From Marinomonas primoryensis (GTDB lineage Bacteria; Pseudomonadota; Gammaproteobacteria; Pseudomonadales; Marinomonadaceae), in the NCBI RefSeq assembly GCF_013372285.1, contig NZ_CP054301.1, forward strand, positions 2,349,001-2,413,000: a DNA stretch of 64,000 nucleotides, written 5' to 3'. Numbering within the stretch: the first letter of the stretch is position 1; the number at the start of each line of letters is the position of its first letter. Below, piece by piece: positions 15,969 through 25,309 of this stretch. The notes beneath the pieces are model-generated. The model was not told the origin of the DNA. It saw only the letters and a program-made list of their open reading frames with translations, and did no database searches. The position numbers and the translations under genes were made by a program.

Positions 15969-17111
15969 CTAGTCTTCGAAAAGGTGCCCAATTTCACGAA
16001 AAGCAAGATGCTCCCTACCGGCGATTTTTGCGATGGATTCGCCATACACCACCAAACGTCGTTGAACTCGAGCAAAAAACACACCATTAGTGCGAGCAAT
16101 CAAAGGGTAACTGGAGGTATCCACATCGTCTTCCATCAAGTTGACCACTTCGCCAATTTCCTCACCCGCTTCGACCTCCTCGCCGATGGCTTTGTGATAA
16201 CACACAATACCAGCGCACGGCGCTTTCACTAAGTCCATGGCATCTAATGGGTAATATTTTACCTCGCTGTCATCAATGATTGGCGCTTCGCCGGACACGA
16301 CCTCGCGCAGTATCAAATAATCGAGCAGCGCTTTGGCATCCTGTTGTGCGTATTCCTCTGAAATGTCATTTTCACCGCGCAATTCCACGGTCAAAGAACG
16401 ACTGCCCCAAGGCACTAAATGCGCGTAATGGCTTTTTAAATCCCGCCACACGCTGACATTGGTTTCATCAAACGATGCCGCACCGGTTTCTAGTTCTGAC
16501 AAACCGACCTTGGCACCCAGTAACGCCAACAAAGGCCTAAAGTGATCCTCAAATTCTTGTGCCACATACGCGTGCATACACGCTTCGCCAGAACAATGCA
16601 GATCGATAATGTCATCGGCGTCCATCGACAACGCCAACAACATCTTTTTCATACCTTGTAACTCGGTATTCTCTGGCAACAACGTCAGCTCTTCTCGAAT
16701 CGCCTTGCGAATCAGCGTGACATTCGTTTCCGCATCACCCGTCACATCGTGTTTAATGCGTTTGTGTACTTTTGAGCCGAGCTGTGGCCAATTGCGATTG
16801 AAATTACCGCCACCATCCGAAAAGGCAAAGCGCCCCGGAATGTAACCGTGGAAATTTTGCGCCAAACCAATCGGATTCGCCACTGGGACAATGACTATTT
16901 CACCTTGAATCAAGCCAGATTTGTCTGCTTTTTTCAGTAGCTTAATCAGTCTATTCAACACCAAAAAACCAGGCCATTCGTCAGCATGAAGACCCGCTTG
17001 AAAATACACTTTAGGGCGAGCGCCCGCTTCACCAAAATGATGTGCTTTTAAAATGCGCTGGGTACCGGGTGTCGCACTCGGCAAGACATGAGAATAAATT
17101 TGATAAGACAT
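15969..17111 (-). CDS. Succinylglutamate desuccinylase/aspartoacylase-family metallohydrolase
   Basis: The 380-residue protein belongs to the AstE/AspA branch of the M14 carboxypeptidase-like fold. Zinc-binding marks are GLHADE (His42, Glu45) and DLHCSG (near residue 168). The C-terminal 90 residues, with KAPCAGIVCYHKAIGEEVEAGE, resemble a biotinyl/lipoyl-type beta domain often found in this family. The family removes acyl groups from amino acids, but the substrate is unknown. It is not obviously DoeB, since the ectoine operon at 27783 has its own deacetylase. It is divergent from the YnjBCD-like transporter, 186 bases away, which suggests a shared substrate or control. Confidence 0.85.
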   Translation of the reverse strand: MSYQIYSHVLPSATPGTQRILKAHHFGEAGARPKVYFQAGLHADEWPGFLVLNRLIKLLKKADKSGLIQGEIVIVPVANPIGLAQNFHGYIPGRFAFSDGGGNFNRNWPQLGSKVHKRIKHDVTGDAETNVTLIRKAIREELTLLPENTELQGMKKMLLALSMDADDIIDLHCSGEACMHAYVAQEFEDHFRPLLALLGAKVGLSELETGAASFDETNVSVWRDLKSHYAHLVPWGSRSLTVELRGENDISEEYAQQDAKALLDYLILREVVSGEAPIIDDSEVKYYPLDAMDLVKAPCAGIVCYHKAIGEEVEAGEEIGEVVNLMEDDVDTSSYPLIARTNGVFFARVQRRLVVYGESIAKIAGREHLAFREIGHLFED

Positions 17112-17297
17112 AACACCTCGTACATTGCTGTGCTCATATTATAATGAGAAAAGGCACAGTGTGAGATTCGCCAATTTGAGCCTGCAACATGGTACGCTAA
17201 AACCGATTTTTAATAAAAAACAATTCCCAGAACTGTAAGAAATTCGACATCCATACCGTCTTAGACTCAATAGCCCATAATAATTAGGAGATAAGGA

Positions 17298-18527
17298 ATG
17301 AAAAAATCGTTCGTTGCCGCTTCCATCGCCGCCACATTAGTACTGTCCACCTCATCCATGCTAGCCCATTCAGCTCAAACCAACTCAACCTCAGAAAAGT
17401 GGAAAAACACCCTACAAAAAGCCAAAGGACAGACCGTTTACTTTAATGCTTGGGGCGGCGCAGACAACATTAACGACTACATTCAATGGGCGGCAGATCG
17501 TATTAAAGACGACTACAATGTCACCTTAAAACAAGTAAAGCTGACCGACACATCCGATGCCGTAAATCGCGTACTCGCTGAAAAAGCCGCAGGTAAAAAC
17601 ACCAAAGGGTCCATCGATCTTATTTGGCTTAACGGCGAGAACTTCCGTGCCATGAAAGACAACCACTTACTGTTTGGCCCTTTTAGCCAAACTTTACCCA
17701 GCTACACAAAATACGTCGATGAAAACGCGCGTCAAAGCCTCACTCAAGATTTCGGTACGCCAGTCGATGGCATGGAATCCCCTTGGGGCATGGCACAAGT
17801 CATCTTTATGCATGACACTGCAACCTTAAGCAACCCGCCTAAATCTATTCCCGAACTGCTCACTTATGCCAAAGCGCATCCGGGTCGAATTACGTACCCT
17901 GAGCCACCGCAGTTCCTTGGCTCGACTTTTTTAAAGCAAGCTTTATACGAACTTTCACCTCACCGAAAAGCCCTCTCTCAGCCAGTAGACAGCGTTGATT
18001 TTGATAAGATTACCGCGCCAATGTGGGCCTATCTTGATGAACTACACACCGTCGCATGGCGCAGCGGCGAAAGCTTTCCATCCAGTTCAGAAGAAATGAT
18101 GCGTTTACTGGACGATCAAGAAATAGACGTTGCCCTGAGCTTTGATATTTCGGCGGCTTCCGTACAGATCGACAAAGGCAACTTACCCGACACTGTACGC
18201 TCTTATGTATTTACCGGCGGGACTATTGGCAACACGCACTTTTTAGCGATTCCCTACAACAGCGGCGTGAAAGCTGGCGCACAAGTTGTCGCTAATTTTT
18301 TACTGTCACCCGAGGCACAAATCAAAAAACAAACGCCGACCGTTTGGGGGGATTTAAGCGTTTTGTCATACACAAAGCTCTCTAAAGACGAGCAAGCCAA
18401 ATTCGATGCATTGCCACGTGGCATCGCAACACTGAACATTGAAGAACTTGGAAAAACGCTACCAGAACCTCACGCCAGCTGGGTTGGCGCATTAGAAAAA
18501 AAATGGCGTCAGCGTTACGCCCAGTAA
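17298..18527 (+). CDS. ABC transporter substrate-binding protein, YnjB-like
   Basis: The 409-residue protein has a Sec signal peptide (KK-rich start, hydrophobic core, cleavage near AHSAQT at about residue 25). After that comes a periplasmic binding fold starting QTVYFNAWGGADNINDYIQW, typical of the YnjB group related to spermidine/thiamine binders. It contains GTPVDGMESPWGMAQV and the conserved PNS-type closing region near the C-terminus. It leads a three-gene operon with a permease and an ATPase. AGGAG lies close to the ATG. The transported substrate is not known for this group. Confidence 0.85.
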   Translation: MKKSFVAASIAATLVLSTSSMLAHSAQTNSTSEKWKNTLQKAKGQTVYFNAWGGADNINDYIQWAADRIKDDYNVTLKQVKLTDTSDAVNRVLAEKAAGKNTKGSIDLIWLNGENFRAMKDNHLLFGPFSQTLPSYTKYVDENARQSLTQDFGTPVDGMESPWGMAQVIFMHDTATLSNPPKSIPELLTYAKAHPGRITYPEPPQFLGSTFLKQALYELSPHRKALSQPVDSVDFDKITAPMWAYLDELHTVAWRSGESFPSSSEEMMRLLDDQEIDVALSFDISAASVQIDKGNLPDTVRSYVFTGGTIGNTHFLAIPYNSGVKAGAQVVANFLLSPEAQIKKQTPTVWGDLSVLSYTKLSKDEQAKFDALPRGIATLNIEELGKTLPEPHASWVGALEKKWRQRYAQ

Positions 18528-18568
18528 ATCATCATTCAACAAAAACCACATAAGCAATAAGAAGCAAG

Positions 18569-20317
18569 ATGCCGCTAAAACACATTCAATGGATCACAGG
18601 TTTTATCACTGTTTTACTGGCCCTTCCCATTGTCATTGGCTTGGTCGGTACCTTGCTTCCTGCTTTTCATTATTTCCCCCCACTGGGCGAATATGACTTT
18701 TCTTTATCCCCTTGGTATAACGTGTTTTCCCAAGGGGAATTTTACGCGGGCCTAAAACTGACCTTAATCACGGGCATTGGTGCGCCCGTATTGGCACTTT
18801 GGCTGGCGCTGTCTTTATTAGCTTGGGGCTATCAACGACCTTTTTTCAAAAAGATAGAAGCTCTGCTTTCTCCCATTTTAGCCATTCCTCACGCCGCCAT
18901 AGCGATCGGTTTATTGTTTTTATTGAGCCCATCGGGTTGGATTGTACGACTCTTTAGCCCTTGGTTAACCGGCTTTGAACGCCCACCGAATTGGATAACC
19001 GTACAAGACCCTTATGGTATTTCATTGATCTTCGCGTTAATCATCAAAGAAATGCCCTACTTGTTGTTTGTCATGCTCGCCGCGATGAAAAGCATTCAAG
19101 CACGAGAAAGCATGCAAGCATGCCAAGCCCTAGGCTACAGCCGCTTCACTTTGTGGCGTAAAGTACTTATTCCTCAGCTTTATCCAATTATTCGTTTGCC
19201 TATTTTTATCGTCGTGGCGTTTAGCTTAACCGTCGTGGATTTGGCATTAGTCATTGGGCCAAATACGCCGTCCACCCTAGCGGTGACTTTATTCCGCTGG
19301 TTCAATGATCCCGATTTGGCCATGCGTTACACGGCCAGCGCGGGCGCAATATTCTTGATGATTACGATTGTTTTAACGCTTGGGGGGTGGGAACTGGCTC
19401 ATAAGGTGTTTAGCGCCATGACGCGCTGTGAACGCAGCAATGGCAAACGTCACGGCGTGTCAGACATCTTGCTGGGCACTGGCGTTATTCTAGGAGCGTT
19501 CACTTTACTGAGCGCATTTATCGCCCTCATTCTGCTGCCTTTTTGGTCTTTGGCCAAACGCTGGCGTTTCCCCGACGCGCTGCCATCTCAGTGGACTTGG
19601 GACAACATAGAACGCGCCGCACCCTTACTGATGGAACTCAGCGCCAACACCCTAATCATTGCGTTGTTTTCAACGTTGATCGCCTGCGCCATAAGCTTGC
19701 TTATGTTGGAAATAAAGCGTCATAGCATGACGAATTCTGCTAACCCTTCACAGCAATACGCCTTTGACTGGCTCATTTATGTGCCAATCTTGCTGCCGCA
19801 AATTGGCTTTTTATTTGGTCTGCATGTGTTGCTGATATACCTCAACCTAAATGGCGATCTTTGCGCCATTATCGCCTTGCACCTCATGTACGTATTGCCC
19901 TATGTTTATCTCACGCTAAAAGGCCCCTATTTGGCCTATAACGAAGACTATTTATTACAAGCCAATCGTTTAAACAATCGACCTTGGCGTCATTACGTCA
20001 GTGTCAAAATCGCCATGCTCAAACCGGCGTTATTTACCGCGTTTGCCATGGGGTTTTCCGTCAGTATTGCCCAATACTTGCCAACGTTAATTGCAGGCGA
20101 AGGCCGTTACAGTACATTAACCACCGAAGCGGTGGCGCAAGCGGCGTCTGGCGACCGAAAACAAGTAGGCAGTATGGCGCTGCTACAAGCTTTCTTTCCC
20201 GTTATGGTATTTTGGCTAGCGCAGATCATCCCAAGCCGCTGGACGGAATGGCGACTCACCATCAAAAAACGGCTTAAAAAGGCATTAACAAAAAAGGATA
20301 AAACGTGCTCCGCGTGA
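18569..20317 (+). CDS. ABC transporter permease, YnjC-like, two fused domains
   Basis: The 582-residue integral membrane protein has about twelve hydrophobic segments in two repeated halves. EAA-loop-like motifs lie near residue 190 (ACQALGYSRFTLWRKVLIPQ) and again near 465 (ANRLNNRPWRHYVSVKI). This fused-duplicate layout is that of YnjC, in which one polypeptide forms the whole channel. It starts 41 bases after the substrate-binding gene, and its end overlaps the ATPase gene by 13 bases, so an operon is clear. Confidence 0.85.
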   Translation: MPLKHIQWITGFITVLLALPIVIGLVGTLLPAFHYFPPLGEYDFSLSPWYNVFSQGEFYAGLKLTLITGIGAPVLALWLALSLLAWGYQRPFFKKIEALLSPILAIPHAAIAIGLLFLLSPSGWIVRLFSPWLTGFERPPNWITVQDPYGISLIFALIIKEMPYLLFVMLAAMKSIQARESMQACQALGYSRFTLWRKVLIPQLYPIIRLPIFIVVAFSLTVVDLALVIGPNTPSTLAVTLFRWFNDPDLAMRYTASAGAIFLMITIVLTLGGWELAHKVFSAMTRCERSNGKRHGVSDILLGTGVILGAFTLLSAFIALILLPFWSLAKRWRFPDALPSQWTWDNIERAAPLLMELSANTLIIALFSTLIACAISLLMLEIKRHSMTNSANPSQQYAFDWLIYVPILLPQIGFLFGLHVLLIYLNLNGDLCAIIALHLMYVLPYVYLTLKGPYLAYNEDYLLQANRLNNRPWRHYVSVKIAMLKPALFTAFAMGFSVSIAQYLPTLIAGEGRYSTLTTEAVAQAASGDRKQVGSMALLQAFFPVMVFWLAQIIPSRWTEWRLTIKKRLKKALTKKDKTCSA

Positions 20318-20940
20318 ATGCATTTTCTTTGTCATCAAATGGCAAAACACTGATTCAAAATTTAAGCTTCGACATCGCCGACGGTCACGTCTTGTCTATC
20401 ATGGGACCAAGCGGCATTGGAAAATCCAGCTTGTTGAATTTTTTAAGTGGCACGCTAGCGCCATCGTTTACCGCGTCTGGCGAAGCGTTTCTTAATGGCG
20501 ACGCACTCCATACAAAACCGACAGAAATGCGGAAAGTCGGCCTGCTACAACAAATGCCTTTGTTGTTTCCACACATGAGCATCATCGAAAATTTGTTGTT
20601 TGCGTTACCAGACAAAACGCGCAAACCGGATCGACTCCCATTAGCCCACGATGCACTAAAACGGCTCGGTATGACCGACAAAGCCAACGCGTTACCGAAA
20701 GAGCTCTCCGGCGGCCAACAAGCCCGCGTCGCGCTACTTCGCACGTTGCTTTCTCAGCCTCACTACCTACTGCTCGATGAACCATTCAGCAAACTCGACC
20801 CAGCACTACGCCGCGACGTACGCGCCTTCGTGCTTGCCGAAATACGCCAAGCGAATATACCCGCGTTGCTTGTTACCCATGACTCTGAAGACGCTAAGGC
20901 AATGGAAGGGGAATGTTTGGAATTGGGGGTCGTGAAATAA
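20305..20940 (+). CDS. ABC transporter ATPase, YnjD-like
   Basis: The 211-residue ATP-binding subunit starts at GTG (20305), with AAAAGGAT upstream inside the permease gene. It shows Walker A GPSGIGKSS near residue 35, Q-loop QQMPLLFPH, signature LSGGQQARVAL near 131, Walker B YLLLDEPFS near 153, and a switch His in VTHDSED. It powers import with the two upstream proteins. The operon of binding protein, permease and ATPase matches ynjBCD of E. coli in order. Confidence 0.9.
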   Translation: MLRVNAFSLSSNGKTLIQNLSFDIADGHVLSIMGPSGIGKSSLLNFLSGTLAPSFTASGEAFLNGDALHTKPTEMRKVGLLQQMPLLFPHMSIIENLLFALPDKTRKPDRLPLAHDALKRLGMTDKANALPKELSGGQQARVALLRTLLSQPHYLLLDEPFSKLDPALRRDVRAFVLAEIRQANIPALLVTHDSEDAKAMEGECLELGVVK

Positions 20941-21039
20941 TCACTTTGCTCCAGATGACAATATACCTTTAAAGATAACGATATTGTTTAAAGATTTTTG
21001 CTCACCTTCAGTTTTGACTATAAATTCATAGCCTAAAAA

Positions 21040-21090
21040 TTTGACAATGAATTTATTGTTATCTATATTGACAAAATATTCATTGTCAAA
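21040..21090. promoter_or_regulatory. 13-bp inverted repeat before the twin-ATPase operon
   Basis: TTTGACAATGAAT (21040-21052) recurs in inverse as ATTCATTGTCAAA (21078-21090) with a 25-base spacer that itself holds another TTGACA (21069-21074). The second arm ends 14 bases before the ATG. It may be an operator or a hairpin that affects translation of the first ATPase gene. Confidence 0.6.
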
Positions 21091-21104
21091 AACATGGAGG
21101 TTAT

Positions 21105-22286
21105 ATGTCAGGTCAGGTTGTATTCGGAAAAAAGTATTTCGAACGTCACAAAGATCAACAAAAAATATGGCGTTGCTTAGATAGAGGCGCTCACATCATT
21201 TTGCTTGCCCCTAGGCGATCTGGCAAAACCTCAATGCTCAGGCATTTAGAGCAAAATCCTAAAGAAGAGTACATTTTCCTATATACCATGGTTCAATCCT
21301 GTACCACGGAACAAGCTTTCTACAAGCAAATATTTGATCAATTGTACGATACTGACTTTATTAAAAACCTAGAAAAAAACAGCCAAAAAAGCAAAGAGTG
21401 GCTTAGTTCTATATTAAGTAAGATTGATAACATAAGCATAGCGGGTTCAGGCATCAAGTTAACCGACAAAACTCGACATATCACTTACCAAGACTTAGCA
21501 ACGGTGATTCGTAAACTTCAATTGGATAAAAAACTGGTCATTGTTTTTGATGAATATCCCGATGTAATTGAAGCGATTCATGAGGATGGTGGTTTAACCG
21601 CAGTCAAAAAATTCATGAAAAACACCCGCACCTTGTGCCAAGACACATCATTGAACGAAATGGTGCAGTTTATTTTTACCGGTTCCATTGGATTAGATTC
21701 ATTAGCCAATCGACTCGGTGTGTCGAATCTCATTAATGATCAAGAAAAATTAAGTCTCTCTACCTTAAGCCAACCTGATGGATTGGCGTTTATTGATTTT
21801 CTAAGTAACAAAAATGACAGCGAATTAAACATTACGCCAGACGTTGCTATATACATGCTTGGCAAAGTTCAATGGTTGATGCCTTACTATATTGAAATTC
21901 TATGGGAGAGGCTTGAAGACCACTGCTTAGAAATTGAAAACCTCACCCCAACATGCAGCGACGTTGACACTGCTTATACCACCTTATTTGACCAAGCTTA
22001 TCGCTCTAACTTTAACCATTGGGTTGAACGACTCAATCGCCTTGAAAAGTCAGAAAGAGAACTGGCAAAAGAGTTTTTGAATCTATTGGCTCAATCTGAA
22101 CAGGCCTCATTTAACGATTATTTCAATTTAAGCCAACAAGAAAAATATCAAGATACCAACCATGGTTATGTCATTAATTGCTTAGAGCATGATGGCTATA
22201 TTTTTGAATCAGAACCAAATACTTACCGTTTTACCTCGCCCCTATTAAAAGACTGGTGGAATCGATATGCCAACCGTGCCTTATAA
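21105..22286 (+). CDS. P-loop ATPase (archaeal-type AAA/STAND-like), first of overlapping pair
   Basis: The 393-residue protein has Walker A APRRSGKT at residues 35-42, Walker B LVIVFDEYPDV near 146, and a sensor-like FIFTGSIG near 200. The C-terminal 100 residues look like a winged helix, ending in DGYI followed by YRFTSPLLKDWWNRYA, the typical tail of archaeal-type ATPases of the PF01637-like group. No catalytic effector domain is visible. ATGGAGG precedes the start. It overlaps the next ATPase gene by 20 bases, so both are probably made together. Function unknown; a sensor or switch role is inference. Confidence 0.75.
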   Translation: MSGQVVFGKKYFERHKDQQKIWRCLDRGAHIILLAPRRSGKTSMLRHLEQNPKEEYIFLYTMVQSCTTEQAFYKQIFDQLYDTDFIKNLEKNSQKSKEWLSSILSKIDNISIAGSGIKLTDKTRHITYQDLATVIRKLQLDKKLVIVFDEYPDVIEAIHEDGGLTAVKKFMKNTRTLCQDTSLNEMVQFIFTGSIGLDSLANRLGVSNLINDQEKLSLSTLSQPDGLAFIDFLSNKNDSELNITPDVAIYMLGKVQWLMPYYIEILWERLEDHCLEIENLTPTCSDVDTAYTTLFDQAYRSNFNHWVERLNRLEKSERELAKEFLNLLAQSEQASFNDYFNLSQQEKYQDTNHGYVINCLEHDGYIFESEPNTYRFTSPLLKDWWNRYANRAL

Positions 22287-24339
22287 AAACGAAATACCGA
22301 AAAAGTACAACCCGCAAAATACGTCCACAGCGGTATTAAAGAAAACCTTTGCCATCAGGTTGAAAGAGTTTAAACGCCTATGGAAAGAAATTTCGCAGTC
22401 TGATATGGCATCGCCTGAACAGCATTACATTATTCAAGGTGTAAGAGGTGCGGGGAAAACTACCTTACTCACCCGATTATGTATTGAGGTTGAAGAAAGT
22501 GAAGCGTTATCAGCTTGGTTAATCCCGATTCAACTAAAAGAAGAAGAATATGGCATTAGCTCTTTGTTTAGTTTTTGGTTGCGTATCGCGGAAGATCTAG
22601 AAGAGCACCCTTTATATGGGACAAACTTTAAAGGTCTAGCAGAAACAATAGAAGACATTGAACCAGAGGATGGCGAGGACGCAAAAGCGGCATTCAAATT
22701 ACTCAACAACGCCCTAAACAAGCATCAGCAAAAAATCATTATCTTTATCGATAATATCGCCGAATTATTTGATCACTTCTCTAAGCTCGATTTAGCCATA
22801 CTCAGAGAAGTATTAAGTCAAAATGCTAACCTGAGAATCATTGGCGGCTCTGCGGTGTCTCTTGAAAATTTCTATGATCACAAACACCCTTTTTATCAGT
22901 TTTTTAACGTCATCACTTTAGGCAAGCTTACGAAAGATGAAACCCTAGATTTGCTATTAGCTCTGGCAGAAGCTGCAGGAGAAGGTACCGTTCAACAAAT
23001 AAAACTAGCCATCGAACAGCAACCTGAAAAAATAGAATCCATCCGTCGACTCACTGGCGGCGTACCAAGAACCATGGCGTTATTATTTGATATTTTGGCC
23101 GAAGGCCCACACGGCACCACTTTTGGTTATTTAGATGACACTCTCGACATGGCTTCTCCCATTTACAAACATCGAATGGACGACCTAAGTAAACAGCAAA
23201 AGCCCATCGTTCACGCCATTGCCAAACACTGGGATGCCATCTCAGTAAAAGAAATCGCCCAAAAAACTCGTATAGACAGCAAAACCATATCGGCTCAACT
23301 ATCCCAACTACAAAAGCAATGGATAGTAGAGAAAATTCCCACCGACAATAAAAACCATCTTTACCGCATCCAAGAACGGTTTTTCAATATTTGGTATCTC
23401 ATGCGCTATGGCCGTCGTCGAGATAAAAACAAACTGCTTTGGCTAACTCGGTTTATTGAAATGTGGTGCACCCAAGAAGACTTAACTCATCGAGTTACAC
23501 AATTTTCTTCGGGATTAAGTAATGACGCTTACCTACCTGGCACCTTGGCCTATACTTCAGCTCTACTGGGCTGTAAAAACATCTCTGTGAATGAAAAAGA
23601 ACAGATATATCAGCATGCTCATGCCTTTTTCAAACAACAAAATGACGCCAGTTATTTAAGATCATTGCCCGAAATAGAAGGTGATGAATATGCTGATCAA
23701 GCATTTACTTGCATGGGCAAAAATGACTTTGAGCAAGCACTCAAACATTTCGAAAAAGCGGTCGAAAAAGGTCTTGTTCGAAATCACTTTATGATTGGTT
23801 GCTTGTATCATTTCGTATTAAATGATTTTCAACTGGCGGAGAAAAATTATCTTAAAGCAATAGAACACGGCTTTGGTTTTGTCTACACCCCAATAGCGAA
23901 ACTGTACTTTGATTATATGTTTATGGAAAAGAACGGCCAAGCCCTTATTTATGCACAACAAGGAGTAGACAATGAAGAAAACTTTCATAGTTTGCATACC
24001 CTTTCGACTATTGCTCTATGGAATAATGAGCTTAAAATAGCCGCGAATTCTATGGAAAAAACATTTATTAGAGATACATGGCCTCAAGATTTAGAAGAAC
24101 ACGCTCAAGCCATCATTGGTTTACTAATGTTGTTTTTAGCTAAAAAACAAACCCACTTAGTGAACAAATGGTTTAAAGAATATAATTTAATAGAAAAATT
24201 TAAGCCGATACATTATGTATTAATGCTTTTGATGAAAGATGAATATCCAAATGAATATTTGCGCATGGGTTCAGAGTTAGAGGAAACAGTCACAGAAATA
24301 TTGGAGAAGGTTGATCAGTTGGCAATAATATATCAATAA
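22267..24339 (+). CDS. P-loop ATPase with winged helix and TPR/Sel1-like repeats
   Basis: The protein has 690 residues. Walker A GVRGAGKT lies at 58-65, Walker B KIIIFIDNIAELFD near 156, and a GGSAV sensor segment near 197. Residues about 315-390 form a winged helix (KEIAQKTRIDSKTISAQLSQL) ending FFNIWYLMRYGRR. Residues about 430-680 are alpha-helical repeats, with DFEQALKHFEKAVEKG and DFQLAEKNYLKAIEHG resembling TPR/Sel1 units. An NTPase, wHTH and repeat order is that of STAND-type sensors such as MalT relatives. It overlaps the upstream ATPase gene. No toxic effector domain is seen, so its output is unknown. Confidence 0.78.
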   Translation: MPTVPYKNEIPKKYNPQNTSTAVLKKTFAIRLKEFKRLWKEISQSDMASPEQHYIIQGVRGAGKTTLLTRLCIEVEESEALSAWLIPIQLKEEEYGISSLFSFWLRIAEDLEEHPLYGTNFKGLAETIEDIEPEDGEDAKAAFKLLNNALNKHQQKIIIFIDNIAELFDHFSKLDLAILREVLSQNANLRIIGGSAVSLENFYDHKHPFYQFFNVITLGKLTKDETLDLLLALAEAAGEGTVQQIKLAIEQQPEKIESIRRLTGGVPRTMALLFDILAEGPHGTTFGYLDDTLDMASPIYKHRMDDLSKQQKPIVHAIAKHWDAISVKEIAQKTRIDSKTISAQLSQLQKQWIVEKIPTDNKNHLYRIQERFFNIWYLMRYGRRRDKNKLLWLTRFIEMWCTQEDLTHRVTQFSSGLSNDAYLPGTLAYTSALLGCKNISVNEKEQIYQHAHAFFKQQNDASYLRSLPEIEGDEYADQAFTCMGKNDFEQALKHFEKAVEKGLVRNHFMIGCLYHFVLNDFQLAEKNYLKAIEHGFGFVYTPIAKLYFDYMFMEKNGQALIYAQQGVDNEENFHSLHTLSTIALWNNELKIAANSMEKTFIRDTWPQDLEEHAQAIIGLLMLFLAKKQTHLVNKWFKEYNLIEKFKPIHYVLMLLMKDEYPNEYLRMGSELEETVTEILEKVDQLAIIYQ

Positions 24340-24369
24340 GGTGCTTTGCTAATTCTCTAACAGACCCCC

Positions 24370-24399
24370 AAAGCCAGTCATTTTAAATGTCTGACTTTT
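24370..24399. terminator. Possible bidirectional terminator
   Basis: AAGCCAGTCATTT and AAATGTCTGACTT pair with two mismatches between two convergent genes. The T run is short on each side, so this is only probable. Confidence 0.4.
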
Positions 24400-24428
24400 C
24401 GTATTTAAGCCCAAAACAAAATAACAAT

Positions 24429-25214
24429 CTAAACCAATAAGTACTTTTTACGATATTGGCTGGGCGTTTGGGTAAATAATCCTTTAAAGGCATGGATGTA
24501 GGCGGAGTCAGATTGGTAGCCTAACTCCAAAGCGATGTTTTGAATGGATATGTTTTTTTCAAGTAACTGTAGCGATAAAACCAATCTAATATTTTGTCGC
24601 CACATTGCGAATGATTGATTAAATTCTTTGGCACAAAGCCTCGACAGTGTACGCGAAGATGCGCCGACTTTTACTGCCCACTCTGCAAGGGTTAAGGCCA
24701 AATCTGGCTGCTGGTTCAATTCTACGAAGATCGCCATCAACCTTCTGTCACTTGGAAGGAGTAAGGGAATTTCGTAATGCTCTGCTATGGCAATTTGATC
24801 TCGTAACACACAAAGTAAGCTCGTCGTCATTTGCTCTGTGTGATTATCCAAGCCATGCTCGACCAAAAACACAATCAGTTCTTTCAAGAACGGCGTGACC
24901 AAACAAGACTTTGGATTATCTCCATAATTCACTGGGCTTTGGGGATTTAAATACACCGCTAAAAACTGTGTTTTCGTTACGGACACTGACTTATGAAGGG
25001 TATTAGCTGGTATGAAGAGCATTCCATTATGTGGAACGATAATGCTTTTACTTTCAATATTGGATTGCAGTAACCCAGAGGTGGGAAACAACACTTGATG
25101 CCATGGATGCGCGTGCCATTCCTCTACTTCATTCGCTGGCAGATCGATTATTTTCGAAACAACTTGATGATCAGATAAATGTTGGATGAGTTCGTTTGCA
25201 TTCATGATTGGCAA
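24429..25214 (-). CDS. AraC-family transcriptional regulator
   Basis: The 261-residue protein has an N-terminal cupin-like sensor (VEEWHAHPWHQVLFPTSG near residue 27-44, and FIPANTLHKS near 67) and a C-terminal double helix-turn-helix (LTLAEWAVKVGASSRTLSRL near 177, then NIALELGYQSDSAYIHAFKG near 230). It is divergent from a LysE-family exporter gene 95 bases away, which is its probable target, and possibly itself. The effector is unknown. The cupin-plus-AraC order matches families that control efflux genes. Confidence 0.88.
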   Translation of the reverse strand: MPIMNANELIQHLSDHQVVSKIIDLPANEVEEWHAHPWHQVLFPTSGLLQSNIESKSIIVPHNGMLFIPANTLHKSVSVTKTQFLAVYLNPQSPVNYGDNPKSCLVTPFLKELIVFLVEHGLDNHTEQMTTSLLCVLRDQIAIAEHYEIPLLLPSDRRLMAIFVELNQQPDLALTLAEWAVKVGASSRTLSRLCAKEFNQSFAMWRQNIRLVLSLQLLEKNISIQNIALELGYQSDSAYIHAFKGLFTQTPSQYRKKYLLV

Positions 25215-25309
25215 CTTATCAATGTTTTATGTCATATAGGATAAATTAAGCCATTTGAATATGAAATAGCATATACCTTCACCCAATAAGTTATCAGAAG
25301 GTAAGGTTT

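Noticed and set aside
15969-17111. DoeB of ectoine degradation
   Set aside because: It is 10 kb from the doe operon, is linked to a different transporter, and the doe operon already has an M20 deacetylase.
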